Counted from the first letter of the stretch, positions 33,763-45,755 are shown. The stretch: 64,000 bases of DNA from Chamaecyparis obtusa (GCA_027943335.1 BSBK01006424.1:746001-810000); one strand, 5' to 3'. Made by a program: numbers and translations. The notes: a model not told the origin generated them from the sequence alone.

Positions 33763-36104
33763 CTTGCACTCAACTTCATTCTTTTCTGCATATTCATCAA
33801 CTCTAACATTTTCACTTTCCACAATTTTGTTAGTGTTAGAATTCAAACACTTGTAACCTTTTCTCTTAGTGGAATATCCTAAAAATATGCCTTCATCACT
33901 TTTAGCATCAAGTTTTCCATTCCTATTGTCTTTCAGTATATAAAATTTCCTTCCAAAGATTTTAAAGTATTTCACATTAGGTGCATATCGATACCATAAC
34001 TCAAAAGGTGTATCTTTGTTACCTTTCTTGACTTGTACTTGGTTCAAGGTATAAATAGTTGTACTTATAGATTCTCTCCAATATTTTGGTGCAACATTCT
34101 TCTCTATCAACAATGTTCTAGCACAATCCATAATTGATATGTTTCTTCTCTCTGTTATACCATTCTATGGATGTATCCTAGGTGCAGACATTTGTCTCTA
34201 TATTTCTCTATCATTGCAGAATATATCAAACTCATTTGATATGAAATCTCCTCCTCTATCAGATCTCAAACATTTCAAGCTTTTACCCATTTCTTTATCA
34301 ACTATTTCCAAATACCAATTAAACAATTGAAAGACATCAGATTTCTCTTTTAGAAACATCACAATCATCATTCTAGAATATTCATCAACAAATAGAATGA
34401 AATATTTATCACCACAGTATCTTTGTACACCCATAAGTCCATAAAGGTTAGTATGAACTAATTCCAAAATATTATCAGAAGTATATGTCTTACTCTTGAA
34501 ACTAGACTGTCATTTTTCCCAGTTGACAATGTTTACACATCACATTATCAAGTTTCTTCAATCTTTGCAAACCTCTAACTTTATTCATCTTACTAATATT
34601 TACCAAATTGTCAAATTTCACATGACACAACCTATTATGCCATAACCGTACATCATCAAATTATGCAAACAAACATGTTTCTTCAGATAGGTCTAGACAG
34701 AGAAAACTAGCTCTTGTATGTTCTCCAATTCCAATTAGTTCACTAGTGGCATCAAATATTTGAGCCTTCTTGTGATTAAATTCAACTCAGTAACTAGTAC
34801 TATTCATCAAATTATAGTTAAGACCTTCAACCCAATAAGCATTATCACAACTGATCTTATCAGTTAATCTTATCGATCCTTTTACTTTCACAGGACACAG
34901 TGCATGATTACCAAACTTAACACTTCTACCTTTGTAATGATTTAGGGTTTCAAACTTACTTTTATCACCAGTCATGTGATGTGAGAAACCACTATCAATA
35001 ATCCATTTATCACCTTTACTCACATATGAAATAAGTGCAATTTTATCATCTTCATTAGAATCATCTTTCATAGAAACATAAACAACTTCTATATCACATT
35101 CATCACATTCACTAGTTTCACTGTTAGTTTTCTCTTCAGAAATATAATAGGATTTATTACCTTTATCTTTGTAGTCTCTATACCTTCTTTGATCTTTGTC
35201 ATTTCTTTTGTCTTTATACTTTCTTTTTCTTCTTTCATCCTTGTCAGTCTTGTCAGGGAATCTTGCTACAATATGGCCAACTTTGTTACATGAAAAATAG
35301 ATTATAGGAAGTTTACCTTTGAATTTTCATTTTCCTATCGGTAGCCTTCTAGCCATAAGTGCCTCAAGATCACCTACATCATCATTAGAAGTATCACTAT
35401 CACTTTCATTGTTACTGTCACTGTTCACACATCTTTATTTTCCTTTCCTGGGATTATGAAGAACCATTTGAGACTTGAATATAGATTCATTATTGTGAGT
35501 AGTGAAATTATCAAAATTAGATAGTTCAAAAGAAATAATCCTACCAAAAATACTTTCCAAAGTTAGGACATTACCAAGATTACATCTTGATTCTTGTATT
35601 TCACAAACTCTAATAGCATAGATAGGAAACATGGTTCTTAACACTTTACTAATAATAGTTTCATCATCAATGTATCCATTAGCTCCTCTAATATAATGTA
35701 CTACCTCTTTAACTCCGCCACAATACTGAACAATTTTTTCACCTTCTTGCATTTTCATTTCATCAAACTTACCTCTCAAACTTTTAGATTTGGCTTCAAT
35801 AAATTTATGTCCCCACCATAGATATCTACTAGCATGTCCCACATTTTCTTTGCATTAGTACATTCCTTGATGTCTTCAAATTTAGGATAGCTTAGGGAAA
35901 ATGCAATCTACAAAATTTCTTGATTGTATTCTTATTTTTCTTTCATCTCCCCATCATGGGTGCAACAAGTGGTACATAGTCATTTTCCACATAGTGTTTC
36001 ACCAAATCACCAATACTAGCTAGGTGCAATTTCATCAAACTCTTCCATGCAGGGAAGTTCTCCTTGTTCAACTTTGGTACCTCCTTTTTGTACATCTTGA
36101 TCAT
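33763..36104 (-). pseudogene. Copia D: gag, zinc knuckle, protease and integrase
   Basis: Minus strand. Gag starts at ATG 36104 with KEVPKLNKENFPAWKSLMKL, then WDMLVDIYGGD and an unusual MQEGEKIVQYCGGVKEVVHY. A knuckle-like SCNKVGHIVARF lies near 35,270. Protease follows with KWIIDSGFSHHMTGDKSKFE (DSG active site). Integrase shows LRSDRGGDFISNEFDIFCND and, further on, ARTLLIEKNVAPKYWRES and PFELWYRYAPNVKYFKIFGR. The zinc-binding part is weak. Several stops and at least one frame change exist. The frame runs into the CTTGC duplication at 33763 and continues at 22694 beyond element G. Confidence 0.88.
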
Positions 36105-36149
36105 TAGCTTCAAGTACCTTTAAAATTTCTCCTTACAAGAACCAACAAC

Positions 36150-36161
36150 TTTGATACCAAT
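36150..36161 (-). other. PBS of copia D
   Basis: Minus strand TTGGTATCAAAG directly follows the LTR end CTAACA and one or two bases. It is a one-base variant of the TGGTATCAGAGC initiator tRNA-Met primer site. Confidence 0.8.
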
Positions 36162-36427
36162 TGTTAGAATGATTTTAGTAACTGAGAGGGGGGTAAATGA
36201 GTTATCCCTAGGTCCAAATGTACTAATCCAACTTTCTAGCTCTTCAACAAACTTAGATCTAATCAGAAATTCACTCAGTCTTTATAGAATATATCAGTAA
36301 CATAAAACTTGCAGTCCACTGTCTAAAAGTAATCAAATTGCAGAATATAAAAATTTCAACAACATTCACACAAGTATAAAACCAAGATTTAATGTGGAAA
36401 CCCAATTTGGGAAAAACCACCAGTAAC
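36162..36427 (-). repeat. Copia D 5' LTR, internal-side part
   Basis: On the plus strand it begins TGTTAGAATGATTTTAG and includes ACTGAGAGGGGGG, the reverse complement of the C-tract box seen in the other copia LTRs. It is cut at 36427 by element E. The last 177 bp (36251-36427) recur at 44351-44527. Confidence 0.8.
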
Positions 36428-37638
36428 TGTTGGAAATATAGTTGGGAAAAGATACTGAGAGGGGGGGGTGTATCATATATCACCTACTTTAAATTTTAAC
36501 ATTATATAAAACTTTGCATAGCATCAACAATACTTCCTCAAAATAAAGTAACTGACATACTAAGCAACATATATGAAAGTACTCAGAACACAATAATTTT
36601 GGTTACCCAGAAACCCTTGAAAGGTGAAATTGGGGTGGGGATGACACCCACAAATATTCACTACTGTAGTAATAAGTTTTCTTGTTAGGGCTTACAAAAT
36701 TTGATCAAAGATGTGATCTACCCTGTGAGGGGAATGCCCTGTTAAGAGCTCAAATACTTATACAGTCTACCTTGCTAAAGGATTTAAAACTTACAACAAA
36801 GAAAGGACTCAGTTAAGAGATTAGAATAGGTCTGTTAGGACCACTTAGTTAAGAGATTTATCCTGATACACTTGTTAGAATGTCTCAGTACCTGATCCTT
36901 CGATTTGAACTATATGCAGATTAGAGATCTTCTCTTTACAATATTATATTGATCTCTTCTATCAGATTTATCTCTATTATGTAATTTTCACTGCTTAACT
37001 TGATCACTGAACTCTATCTGAATGCTTCACCAAAACTAAATGTGCTTCTCTACTCATTCCTTCATACCCTTCGCATGCTCTCTCTCACAATTACATTTTA
37101 GGATTCAAATCTTATACTTATATAAACAACAAAACATCTTCATGATTAAAGATCTATGATTTAAATTAACTCCTTTTGTTGCTTAAGCCTTACTAATTTT
37201 TGATTGGCTCTAGGTATTACATAGGGATCAATGATTACAAAATAGATGTGTAATTACCTCAATAGACAAAAAAGAAAACATCAATGTCGGCCAAAATGAT
37301 TTACCTTGATCACTATGCCATAACAAACTCATATGTCATTTCTGGCTAATTTGGAAAAATGATGTTCTTGATACTCGGCATTCACTATACTTGGCATATG
37401 TTGATATCTCTGTCACTCGGTAATCATTGCATACATGGCTCCAAAAAAACTTGACTCGGCTAATACAAAAATGCATAGTGACCATATGTTTACTCGTTAG
37501 TACTACTGCTCGGTAAGTATACTCTACATAACTCAACCTTTACATAATGACTCGATCGCAGTGATGACCAAACATCATTACCTAGATAAATGACTAAGAG
37601 TGAGTCACTAATAGTCAACAAAACTATAGAGATCTACA
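36428..37638 (-). repeat. 3' LTR of element E
   Basis: Plus-strand ends TGTTGGAAATA and GATCTACA, so TG...CA in both senses. ACTGAGAGGGGGGGG near 36,460 is the C-tract box reversed. The polypurine tract AAAGGAGGAGAT (minus strand, 37639-37650) abuts it. An alternative outer end at TGTTGACTATT (37620) is possible. Confidence 0.82.
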
Positions 37639-37800
37639 ATCTCCTCCTTTGACATTAGTGGAAAAAACACTTTTTCATGACATTATATTTTCATTTACAA
37701 AAGTACTTAGTATTAGCAGAATACTCCCCCTAAGATATATCTACATAGAAAATTTTGTTACCTTCCCTTTTTCATGTCATGTCACTTAATTCCCCCTTAT
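37639..37800 (-). promoter_or_regulatory. Three polypurine tracts of element E
   Basis: On the minus strand: AATAAGGGGGAAT near 37,791-37,803, TCTTAGGGGGAGTAT near 37,722-37,735 and CAAAGGAGGAGAT at 37,639-37,651. The last abuts the LTR. The order and the GGGGGAGTA middle tract match element C. Confidence 0.7.
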
Positions 37801-40800
37801 TTTTGGCATGATGGATCTCTTCTGTAGTGGGGATTGTGAAGTATTTCTCTAGAAATGGTTTGTGTAGCATCATAACCATGTGTAGTGCAGTTTCCCATCC
37901 TCCTATAGCAACATTTAAAACTTCTAACTGCACTTCTATCTCAATGACTAGATTAACTAGGCTCTCAGCTGTAGATAGATTTGGATCCTTCTATGTTAAG
38001 TCCTTAGCCTTGGCTAACTCTCTTTGTATGGCCTCCAGGTGAGGTGTCAAAATTGTTTGCATAGAGAGTAGATGAGCCCTGATCTTTCCATCATTAGCCA
38101 TCAATTCAGCTATCCATCCTTGTGTATGCATAAGCTTGGCATAATGTATTGCACTTGTTGTTGCATCCAAGCTTAAGGCTTGACTGGTGGACTTTAGTTC
38201 TTGTTGTAGTTTATCAACCAGTCCTTGGTTATCCTCAGTGGACTATTCTACATTATGAATTTTGGTAAGTAGAGATTGTGCATTCACAATGACTTCTTCT
38301 GACTCTGTTACCAAAGTGGAAAGTGCTACTTGTTTCACTGCAAGCTCGAAAGAGACTTTTTCCATCATCTTGATCTTGAACTTTCTTTCCGACCATTGCA
38401 ACAACTTATCACTGGCTCCACTTTGTTCATTAGTTATCTTTTGAACAATATGGACAAGTTGTTCTAGTAGGAAGCATAACTATTTACATCAAACAACTCA
38501 AAAGCATCATTAAAAATTTCTTTGATTTCATTAAGAATTTGCTTTTTCTGATGTTCTCTTCTCAGTTCTTCTTGTCTTCTTTTCCTCTTCAACAAATCTT
38601 GTAGTATTTGTATCTGCTCATAAGATAAGTTATAAGAATCCCATTTTAGAATAACAATAACTTCATCAATGGTTACCTCTAGTGAAAAGACTTTCATTTT
38701 CTTTGTAAGTGCCTTATTTGGTGTGCTCCCACTTGGCATCTGTAGAAGATCTTGTATTGCCTCTTGTTCCTTAGGCTCTTGTATCTCAATAGCTTTGTCT
38801 TTTACTTCTTTTTCTTCTATTCCCTTATCCTTCACATGAGGGCTAGCAGCTTTTACATCTGACTGCTCTCCTTGATCTTGTTGTAACTCCTTGGTAGATG
38901 TGGGTGGATTTGCTAGTGCCAACTAATCCTGTTCCTCAGTAGTTCTTGTATTGGCTAACATGTCAACTATAACAACTTTAGGTTTGGCGGGGGTGGTGTT
39001 AATAGTTGATGTCTCATCAATTGTCAGATAATCTTTTACTTGTAAAAGTACAGTATTGTTGCCTAGCAAAGATGTGTCTTTTTCTTTCTTGGCCTGTATA
39101 TCCTCCTCGGTCAATACTTGAGTCTTTATTGGGGTATCCCCTATTATATCAATAATTTTCACTTCTGATACCTTCTAAATTTTCTCCACCTTGGGACCTT
39201 CAGTCTCTGGAATGGGTAATGCCATTGCATTTTGTTCTATGTCAAGTTCAACATCCTTAGATGTACTAGCACCTTTATCTACATCCTTGTCCATTATCAA
39301 TCCAAACACTATCTTCCAAGTCCTTAGACTTTCCTGTATAACATCCTCAACCTTTTGTTGAAGGATTAAATAAGCTCTAAGCTTAGGATCAAATTTTTCT
39401 CTGTATTGTTCCACAATTTTTCTAATGTTTGCAGGGGTTAAACTTGATTCAACTTGTGCTAGGGTGCTCTCCCTTATTTTTTTTCTCTATATTAAGAGCA
39501 TATTCCCATTTTTGAGCTACCTTGTTGCTCAACTCCTAGGAATTTAGTTCTCCAACTGAATAGGTAACATCTTGAAAATGCAAAGCATTTCAAGAATAGC
39601 ATCTTCAACCTTTTCTTTATCTCCTATACTCATGCTTCCAAATTTTAATCCCTTTAATTCTTCTACTCCTATAGTGCTTGTGATTTTGTGGCATATTTCA
39701 TCCACAATAGGTTTTACATTCTATAATTCAACTTTCTTCTTTACTTCTACATCACTTTCAGTTTCCTCATCATCTTCTTCTTCCAAAACAAGTTTCCTCC
39801 TAGGCCTTTTGTTAACCTTGCTTGGCACTGTCATAGGCTGAACAGTTTTTTGTTTACTTGATGCAGGGGATTTGTTTGGTGTCTTGGTAGCTGCTCCCCT
39901 TGTTCTAGGCCTAAGCATAGGTGTCGATGACATTTTAGGTTTTAGTATCCTTCTTTTGGTTGGGGGCTCGGTAATTACTGACTTCTTACCTTATTTTCTA
40001 CTTGTACTTCCTCTTCTTCTTCACTGTCACTAGAGTCACTTGGTTCATCCTCTCCTAGTCCTTGGGTTAATTCAAGTGGTGCATCTTTCTCTATTTCTTC
40101 CACATATTTCTCCAGATTCTTTACTATTTTCTTCCTCTTTCTTTCTATAGTTGCAGGCATCAAACCCATAGTGATTTTAGATTTGGCTTCATTGTAAGTT
40201 CCAAAATAGGGTGCTTTATCAAAAAATTCTTCACCTAAGAGGGTTCTAATAGTAGTAGTTGTTTCATCTATGTTTACTTCATAAGGTAATGGCATTAGCC
40301 ATGAAACCCTAGGAAAGACTGCTTGTTCATAAGTGAGGTCTGTGTTAACTAGAAAGCATATATCCTTGCTATACTTCTTAATTAATGACATAAGGAATCT
40401 AGTCCTCTTCCTCATTTTCTTCTTGAACTCAAAAAATAGTTCTCCATCACACCGTTAAAACTATCTCCTATCTGACCTATGAACTCATTTATTTGAACAG
40501 TAATGGGTCTCTTCTTATCCCATATCACACCTCCAATAGTAGGAAAACACTCATGTATATAAAAGAATAGAAAAACTAGAAAAGAACCAAACTTACACAT
40601 GGAATTCTTTGTAGTTTTGGATTGAGTTGAGGTTCTCAGAAAGCTAAGTCAGCTGGAGCTCGGCAAGATCATACGTGTGTTTCTTCTTGATGATTTTCCA
40701 TGACTAGTCCACTGCCATATAGGGAACACTGTCCAATTGACTGGATTGGTAGAATTTGTGTGAGATAACCCTAACAACAAAGTCAATTTCCAGATCTGTG

Positions 40801-41350
40801 ACTATGGAAATCATCATTCCATGCTTGTTCCATACTGCCTATGTGTTTTCCTAAATTTCTTCTTTACTTGAACACTTCATTGTTCTTTTTCCCTAAATTG
40901 TAGGGTATCCAGTGACTCCATGGATCATTTCCTTCATTATTTTCATGGGTCCATCTCCCAGCCAAAATTGCATATCATGCACTCAACTCAATACTATTTT
41001 ATCCATTCAACCTTAAAATTATGTGGGAAATCTAGGGCATGCACTAACCCTTGTTCAGAAACTCATTTATACTCCGGCTTCAACACTCCATTATCACACA
41101 ATTTTTCATATACGTCCTTGATCTTTTAATCTCTGATTTCTCCAATCTTGCACATGTAACAATACCTAATGTCATTCATTATCAACACATTCTCTAGAAT
41201 TGAGGATAGGGCTCCGATAAGATCTCCTTTGATTGTGGTTTCTGTAATTGCCCTAAATTTATGCGGCTTGCAAACTTCATTCCTTACCAATTGTGTGTTG
41301 AAAACTTCCATTCCTTGTTTCTTCACTGTACCAGATGATGATGATTCCAT
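37790..41350 (-). pseudogene. Element E second frame (ORF2), about 1,190 codons, unknown family
   Basis: Starts at ATG 41350 (MESSSSGTVKKQGMEVFNTQ) and can be followed with several stops and frame changes to about 37,790. KFGSFLVFLFFYIHECFP (40,598-40,545) and SKDICFLVNTDLTYEQAVFP (near 40,360) align with segments of element C ORF2. Later parts are an acidic block (SDSSDSEEEEEVQVENK), a basic nuclear-signal-like KVNKRPRRKLVLEEEDDEE near 39,790, a Lys/Glu/Gln-rich stretch and a Leu-rich coiled-coil-like end. No protease, integrase or RT motif was seen. The low similarity but common order in C and E suggests an old, selected protein of this element class. Function unknown. Confidence 0.72.
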
Positions 41351-41874
41351 TTCAATTTAAAATTTTTGAAAAGAAATATTTTCTTAGTAGTATACCTTTC
41401 TCGTAAGTGTCATGTAGATGATTTTTGTCGACAACACATTGAAAAGATTCAGAATCACCTTTGACAAATTGGTTGCTCACACTTTGAATCGCTCAAAGAA
41501 ATCTCAATTCACTTAGTGAAATGAAATGGGTGGCAACTTTCCACTTCATAGATTCCAAAAAGTTGAATTAGGGCCTCATAAATGCTCCATACAAAATTCT
41601 AAGTGGAATACAGTTGTCTCAGCAAACTCATGTTAACCTCGGCTAACAAAAGCTCAGTCAATATAACCATTAAGACACAACTCAATGTATATAGCATCTC
41701 GGCCACCATAGATGCTTGGCATACATTGATAACTCAGTCAAGACACTGATGCTCAACATAAAATTAAATTCTCTACTTTTCTTAGACATGTCCTAATGCA
41801 TCTTTATTTATGGAGATATGGACTTTTAATCAAGTTTATGTTAGGAACTGATGTAAGATAGAGTATTGTAAGAT

Positions 41875-43227
41875 TCAATTCCAAACATACCTTCTATGCT
41901 TAGTTAGAAGAAGTGTGATCACCTGATCCATCAGATTGGGTGACCTTAGATGTGCTAGCTTCACTTGTTCTTTCTTCTTCCATGTCTTATTCATTTGATT
42001 TCTTAATTTTTCACGGATATCTTCATTTTGATTCTGATCATTGCTTGACATAGATGATCTACAATCTTTCTTTAGGTGACCTATCTTATTACACTTGTAA
42101 CATACCATGTTTCCATTCATCCAACTTTTGAATTTGCCTCTGAAATGAGTCTTCATACAATTTTCTCCAATGTGCCCATATTTTCCACAATAATGATAAT
42201 TGTACCAAGTGTTATAATCCCAATTGTATGAGTTATTCTTCACAGGTGACTTAGTCTCTTCATTTGATGACCATATAGGTTTAGATCTACATTCAAATGC
42301 TCTATGCCCATACTTTTGATAGTTAAAACATTGACCTTGAAACTTAGGTGAGGTAGGTGGATTGCTGACCTTAGACCTACATTCATGTGCCTGATGTCCA
42401 TGTTTCTTATAGTTAAAACAATGCCCATTGAACTTAGGTTTAGGATCAAACTTACCATGTTTTCTCCTACATATGTTGGTTGTATGCCCTGGCTTTCCAC
42501 AGTGATGGCATGTGGGTATGTTGTTATTTGGTTTGGAATTCTTTTGCCCTCCATTCTTTGATGATTCTCCTTCTTCAGTAGATGATGAATGCTCATTTAG
42601 TCCAAGTCTAGATCTATCACCAAATCTTCTAGGTGATCTTAAAAGCTCTTCAAAATATTTTGTAGTTTCATTGGTTTTGTTCATCCTTTCATTGATTTCC
42701 TTCTCAAATCTTAGTTAATTCCTTAATTGGTCATTTTCAGATCTCGGTTGGTTGATTTCCATATCTTTCCTTCCCAACTCTTGATTAACCACCAACAGTT
42801 GGTTTACCATGTCTAGTTGATTTTTGGTCAACCTGTGCATGTCACTTTTCCTTTCATCTAATCTCATTTCTATTTGTCTTTTATCTTCTTCAACCATTGT
42901 CTTGTCATCTTCAGCTTTCTTTTTTTGTTCAACTACTTCGCAGAGTTTGACAGATTGAATTTCTTGTTCTCTTCTTAGATTTTTGATGTCATCATTTAGT
43001 ATTGTATTTTTCTCCAGTAGCTCTTTTATGGATTTATCACTTTCTGTAGAGTTTTCATTATCAAATAGTGCAATGGTATCTTCTTCTTGATAGAGTGAAC
43101 CATTTTGCTGAATAGCAATTTCTCTCCTTTTTCTCAAGGATTTCTTCAATTCACCTCTGGCTGCTTCCAATTGTTTTAATGTCAGTTGTACATCAATCTT
43201 CTGATTCTCTATGACCTTTCCCTTTAA
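41875..43227 (-). pseudogene. Element E gag with coiled coil and five zinc knuckles
   Basis: The minus-strand frame from 43227 is a long coiled coil (to about 42,650) with QLEAARGELKKSLRKRREIA and LLEKNTILNDDIKNLRREQE. Five CCHC-like knuckles follow: CHHCGKPGHTTNIC, CFNYKKHGHQAHEC, CFNYQKYGHRAFEC, YHYCGKYGHIGENC and CYKCNKIGHLKKDC. In three of them a Cys has become Tyr, a G-to-A change. One TAA separates coiled coil and knuckles near 42,715. The start and the leader were removed by the deletion that joined LTR and gag at 43222-43230. RNA-binding particle protein by analogy. Confidence 0.82.
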
Positions 43228-44350
43228 CTTTTAACATTATATAAAACTTTTCATAGTATCAATAATACTTCCTCAACACAAAGTAACTAACATACTAAGC
43301 AACATATATGAAAGTACTCATAACACAGTAATTTTGGTTACCCATAAACCCTTGCAAGGTAAAACTGGGGTGGGGATGACACCCACAAATCTTCACTACT
43401 ACAGTAATAAGTTTTCCTATTAGGGCTTACAAAATTTGATCAAAGATGTGATCTACCCTGTGAGGGGTCTTCCCTGTTAAGAGTTCAAAGACTTATATAG
43501 TCTACCTTGCTAAAGGATTTAAAACTTACAAAAAAGTAAGCACTCAGTTAAGAGATTACAATAGGTTTGTTAGGACCACTCAGTTAAGAGATTTACCTTG
43601 ATACACTTGTTAGAATGTCTCAATACTTGATCCTTTGGTTTTCACTGTATGTAGATTATAGATCTTATCTTTATAGTATTATATTGATCTCTTCTATCAG
43701 ATTTGTTTCTATTTTGTTCTTTCACTACTTAACTCGGTCACTAAACTCTATTTGAATGCTTCACCAAAATTGAATGTGCCTCTCTATTCATTCCTTCATA
43801 CCCTTCGCATCCTCTCTCTCACTATTACATTTTAGGGTTCAAATCTTATGCTTATATAAACAAAAAAACATCTTCATGATTAAAGATCTACGGTTCAGAT
43901 TAACTCCTTTTTCCACTTAAGCCTTACTAATTTTTGATTGTCTCTAAGTATTACATAGGGATCAATGATTAGAAAATAGATGCGTAATTACCTCAACATA
44001 CAAAATACAAAACATGAATGTTGGCCAAAATGATTTACCTCGATCACCGTGCCATAACAAACTCATATGTCATTTTTGGCTAACTCGGCAAAATGATGTT
44101 CTTGATACTTGGTATTCACTATACTCGACATATGTTGATATCTCTATCGCTCAGTAATCATTGCATACATGGCTCATCAAAAACTTGATTCGGCTAATAA
44201 AAAAATGCATAGTGACCATACGTTTACTCGGCAATATTACTGCTCGGTAAGTATACATTACATAACTTGACCTTTACATAATGACTCGGTCACAGTGATG
44301 ATCAACCATCATTACCTAGATAAATGACTAAGTGTGAGTCACTAGTAGTC
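43222..44350 (-). repeat. 5' LTR of element E, truncated at both ends
   Basis: Collinear with 36487-37616 of the 3' LTR. It lacks the C-tract box, the LTR terminus and the PBS on the internal side and about 22 bp at the outer side, where it passes directly into the second 177-bp D LTR repeat. Confidence 0.85.
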
Positions 44351-45340
44351 ACTTAGATCTAATAAAAAATTCACCTGGTCTCTATAGAATATACCAGTAA
44401 CATAAAACTTGTAGTCCACTGTCTAAAAGTAATCAAATTGTAGAATATAAAAATTTCAACAACATTCACACAAGTATAAAACCAAGATTTAATGTGGAAA
44501 CCCAATTTGGGAAAAATCACCAATAACATGCTACTAAGTTTCACTCTTCTAAAGTGAGCTCTACGAGAAGCCAACCTTGTTAAAGGTTTACAACACACAC
44601 TGTTAGGTGTCACCCTGTTAAAGGATTTAATCACCTTGTTAAGAGTGACATGGTTAGAGGGCTTAATAACATTCCATTAGAATGTCACATTGATTAAAGG
44701 GTTTACAAAATGACTGTTAGGTCAACCTTGATTAAAGGATTTTGACTGATATAATGGTTAGAAAGTAACATTAGGTTTTGATCTGAAATATACAACTCAT
44801 TTTGCAAATACAGATCCAATGTGCTCTAATGTTGATTTACTGACTGACCTTCATTTCCATCTCCATCTCTGATCTTCTTAGAAATATCTTCAAGCAATCA
44901 CCTCAACTTTGTTCATCTCTTCACACCTACTCCGTAGCCTTCTTCTTAGATTCATCAGTCAATAACATCAACCTTTTCTACACTCTACATAATCTCACAA
45001 TTAGGTCATCCTTATACCTCCTTGATCAGGTAGATTAATATTTTGCCACTTAATCTCTTATGTAGATCTTAGGTTTAGGTCAGATTTATGAAATCCTTCT
45101 ATCATTGTATTTTCCTCCTTTCCCTTCTAGATACATCTCCAAAATTCTCCTTGAATCCATAAGAATATGGTTTACCATGAATTAAATGATCCATATCATT
45201 CATTAATAATTTCAACGCATTTTACATATCCCAAGAATTCAACTATGTCGGCTGGGATTCTTAATTCTTTCACAAATTGTAAATTACTGACACTCGGTCA
45301 ATACTGTGTTGTCATTTGTTCATAGTATTTTTTAGTAACC
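44351..45340 (-). repeat. Copia D LTR, outer part, beginning with a repeat of 36251-36427
   Basis: The first 177 bp (44351-44527) match 36251-36427 without indels at an offset of exactly 8,100, with roughly ten substitutions by eye. The rest continues the LTR and holds repeated CCTTGTTAAAGG / CCCTGTTAAAGG words (44,570-44,760). The outer LTR end is not sharply visible; 45,340 is approximate. Confidence 0.6.
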
Positions 45341-45375
45341 TTGATTAGATTGAGAGTCAAGATTTATTCCTTGAT

Positions 45376-45683
45376 GATCACCCACTACTTCATGAGTTTG
45401 CAGATGTCTATTTTTGAGTGATACTCTAGGTATATTGCCTCAGTGTGACATATTTTTTTGTATTGATCTCATTCTTGGAGTTGAACCCATTACTCAAGAA
45501 CCTTATTGTATGACCACTTAGGAGTTGAGTGAACCCCATTTTTAGTTAGAGGCATTTTTGACCAAGGTCCATACTAATCCCAATGTTTCCCCTTGGAGAG
45601 AACTAGTCATATCTATGAAGAAGGACACATCCTTGCATTTGTGCATTGATTAATGGAAGTTGAATAAGGTGATAGTAAAGAAT
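45376..45683 (+). pseudogene. Ty3/gypsy reverse transcriptase fragment
   Basis: Plus strand HPLLHEFADVYF, then after a frame change LGILPQCDIFFCIDLILGVE, PITQEPYCMTT, LTKVHTNPNVSPWRELVISM, LHLCIDXWKLNKVIVKN (X is a TAA). This is the start of a chromovirus-type gypsy RT, whose intact form has SPWGAPV, LRLCIDYR.LN and KVTVKN. The catalytic YVDD lies downstream of the fragment and is absent. Probably a piece of the older substrate into which copia D inserted. Confidence 0.85.
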
Positions 45684-45740
45684 TGACCAAACTAGAAAAC
45701 CTAAAGACTTAGAAAGGAAAAACAAGAAAAAAAGAAGGGA

Positions 45741-45755
45741 GGGGGGGGGGGGGGG
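45741..45755 (+). repeat. Poly-G run after a purine tract
   Basis: Fifteen G residues following AAAAAAAGAAGGGA. It could be a decayed polypurine tract before another LTR-like segment starting CTTGGCCAAGTGGCC, but no matching second LTR is in the window. Confidence 0.7.

Larger units (their letters stand above)
36428..44350 (-). mobile_element. Pol-less copia-type element E, inserted in the D LTR
   Basis: 7.9-kb minus-strand element of the same class as C. The 3' LTR is complete (36428-37638). The 5' LTR (43222-44350) lacks about 59 bp of its U5 end plus the PBS, and about 22 bp of its outer end. Between them lie a gag with five zinc knuckles and a long ORF2 with segments matching C. It is flanked by 177-bp direct repeats of D LTR sequence (36251-36427 and 44351-44527), not by a 5-bp duplication. 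Confidence 0.88.
20706..45340 (-). mobile_element. Ty1/copia element D, host of nested insertions, 3' end missing
   Basis: A minus-strand copia element in pieces: 5' LTR (about 45340-44351 and 36427-36162), PBS at 36150-36161, gag/protease/integrase (36104-33763), then hinge, reverse transcriptase and RNase H (22694-20830). It is interrupted by element G (22700-33762, TSD CTTGC) and element E (36428-44350). Across the G insertion the D frame resumes in phase once one TSD copy is removed. No 3' LTR matching 36162-36427 exists left of 20,705, so D is truncated there. The LTR outer end near 45,340 is approximate. Confidence 0.75.

Noticed and set aside
44351..44527. 177-bp repeat taken as the 3' LTR of D
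   Set aside because: It continues into the rest of the D LTR in the same orientation and abuts E exactly; it is not on the 3' side of D.
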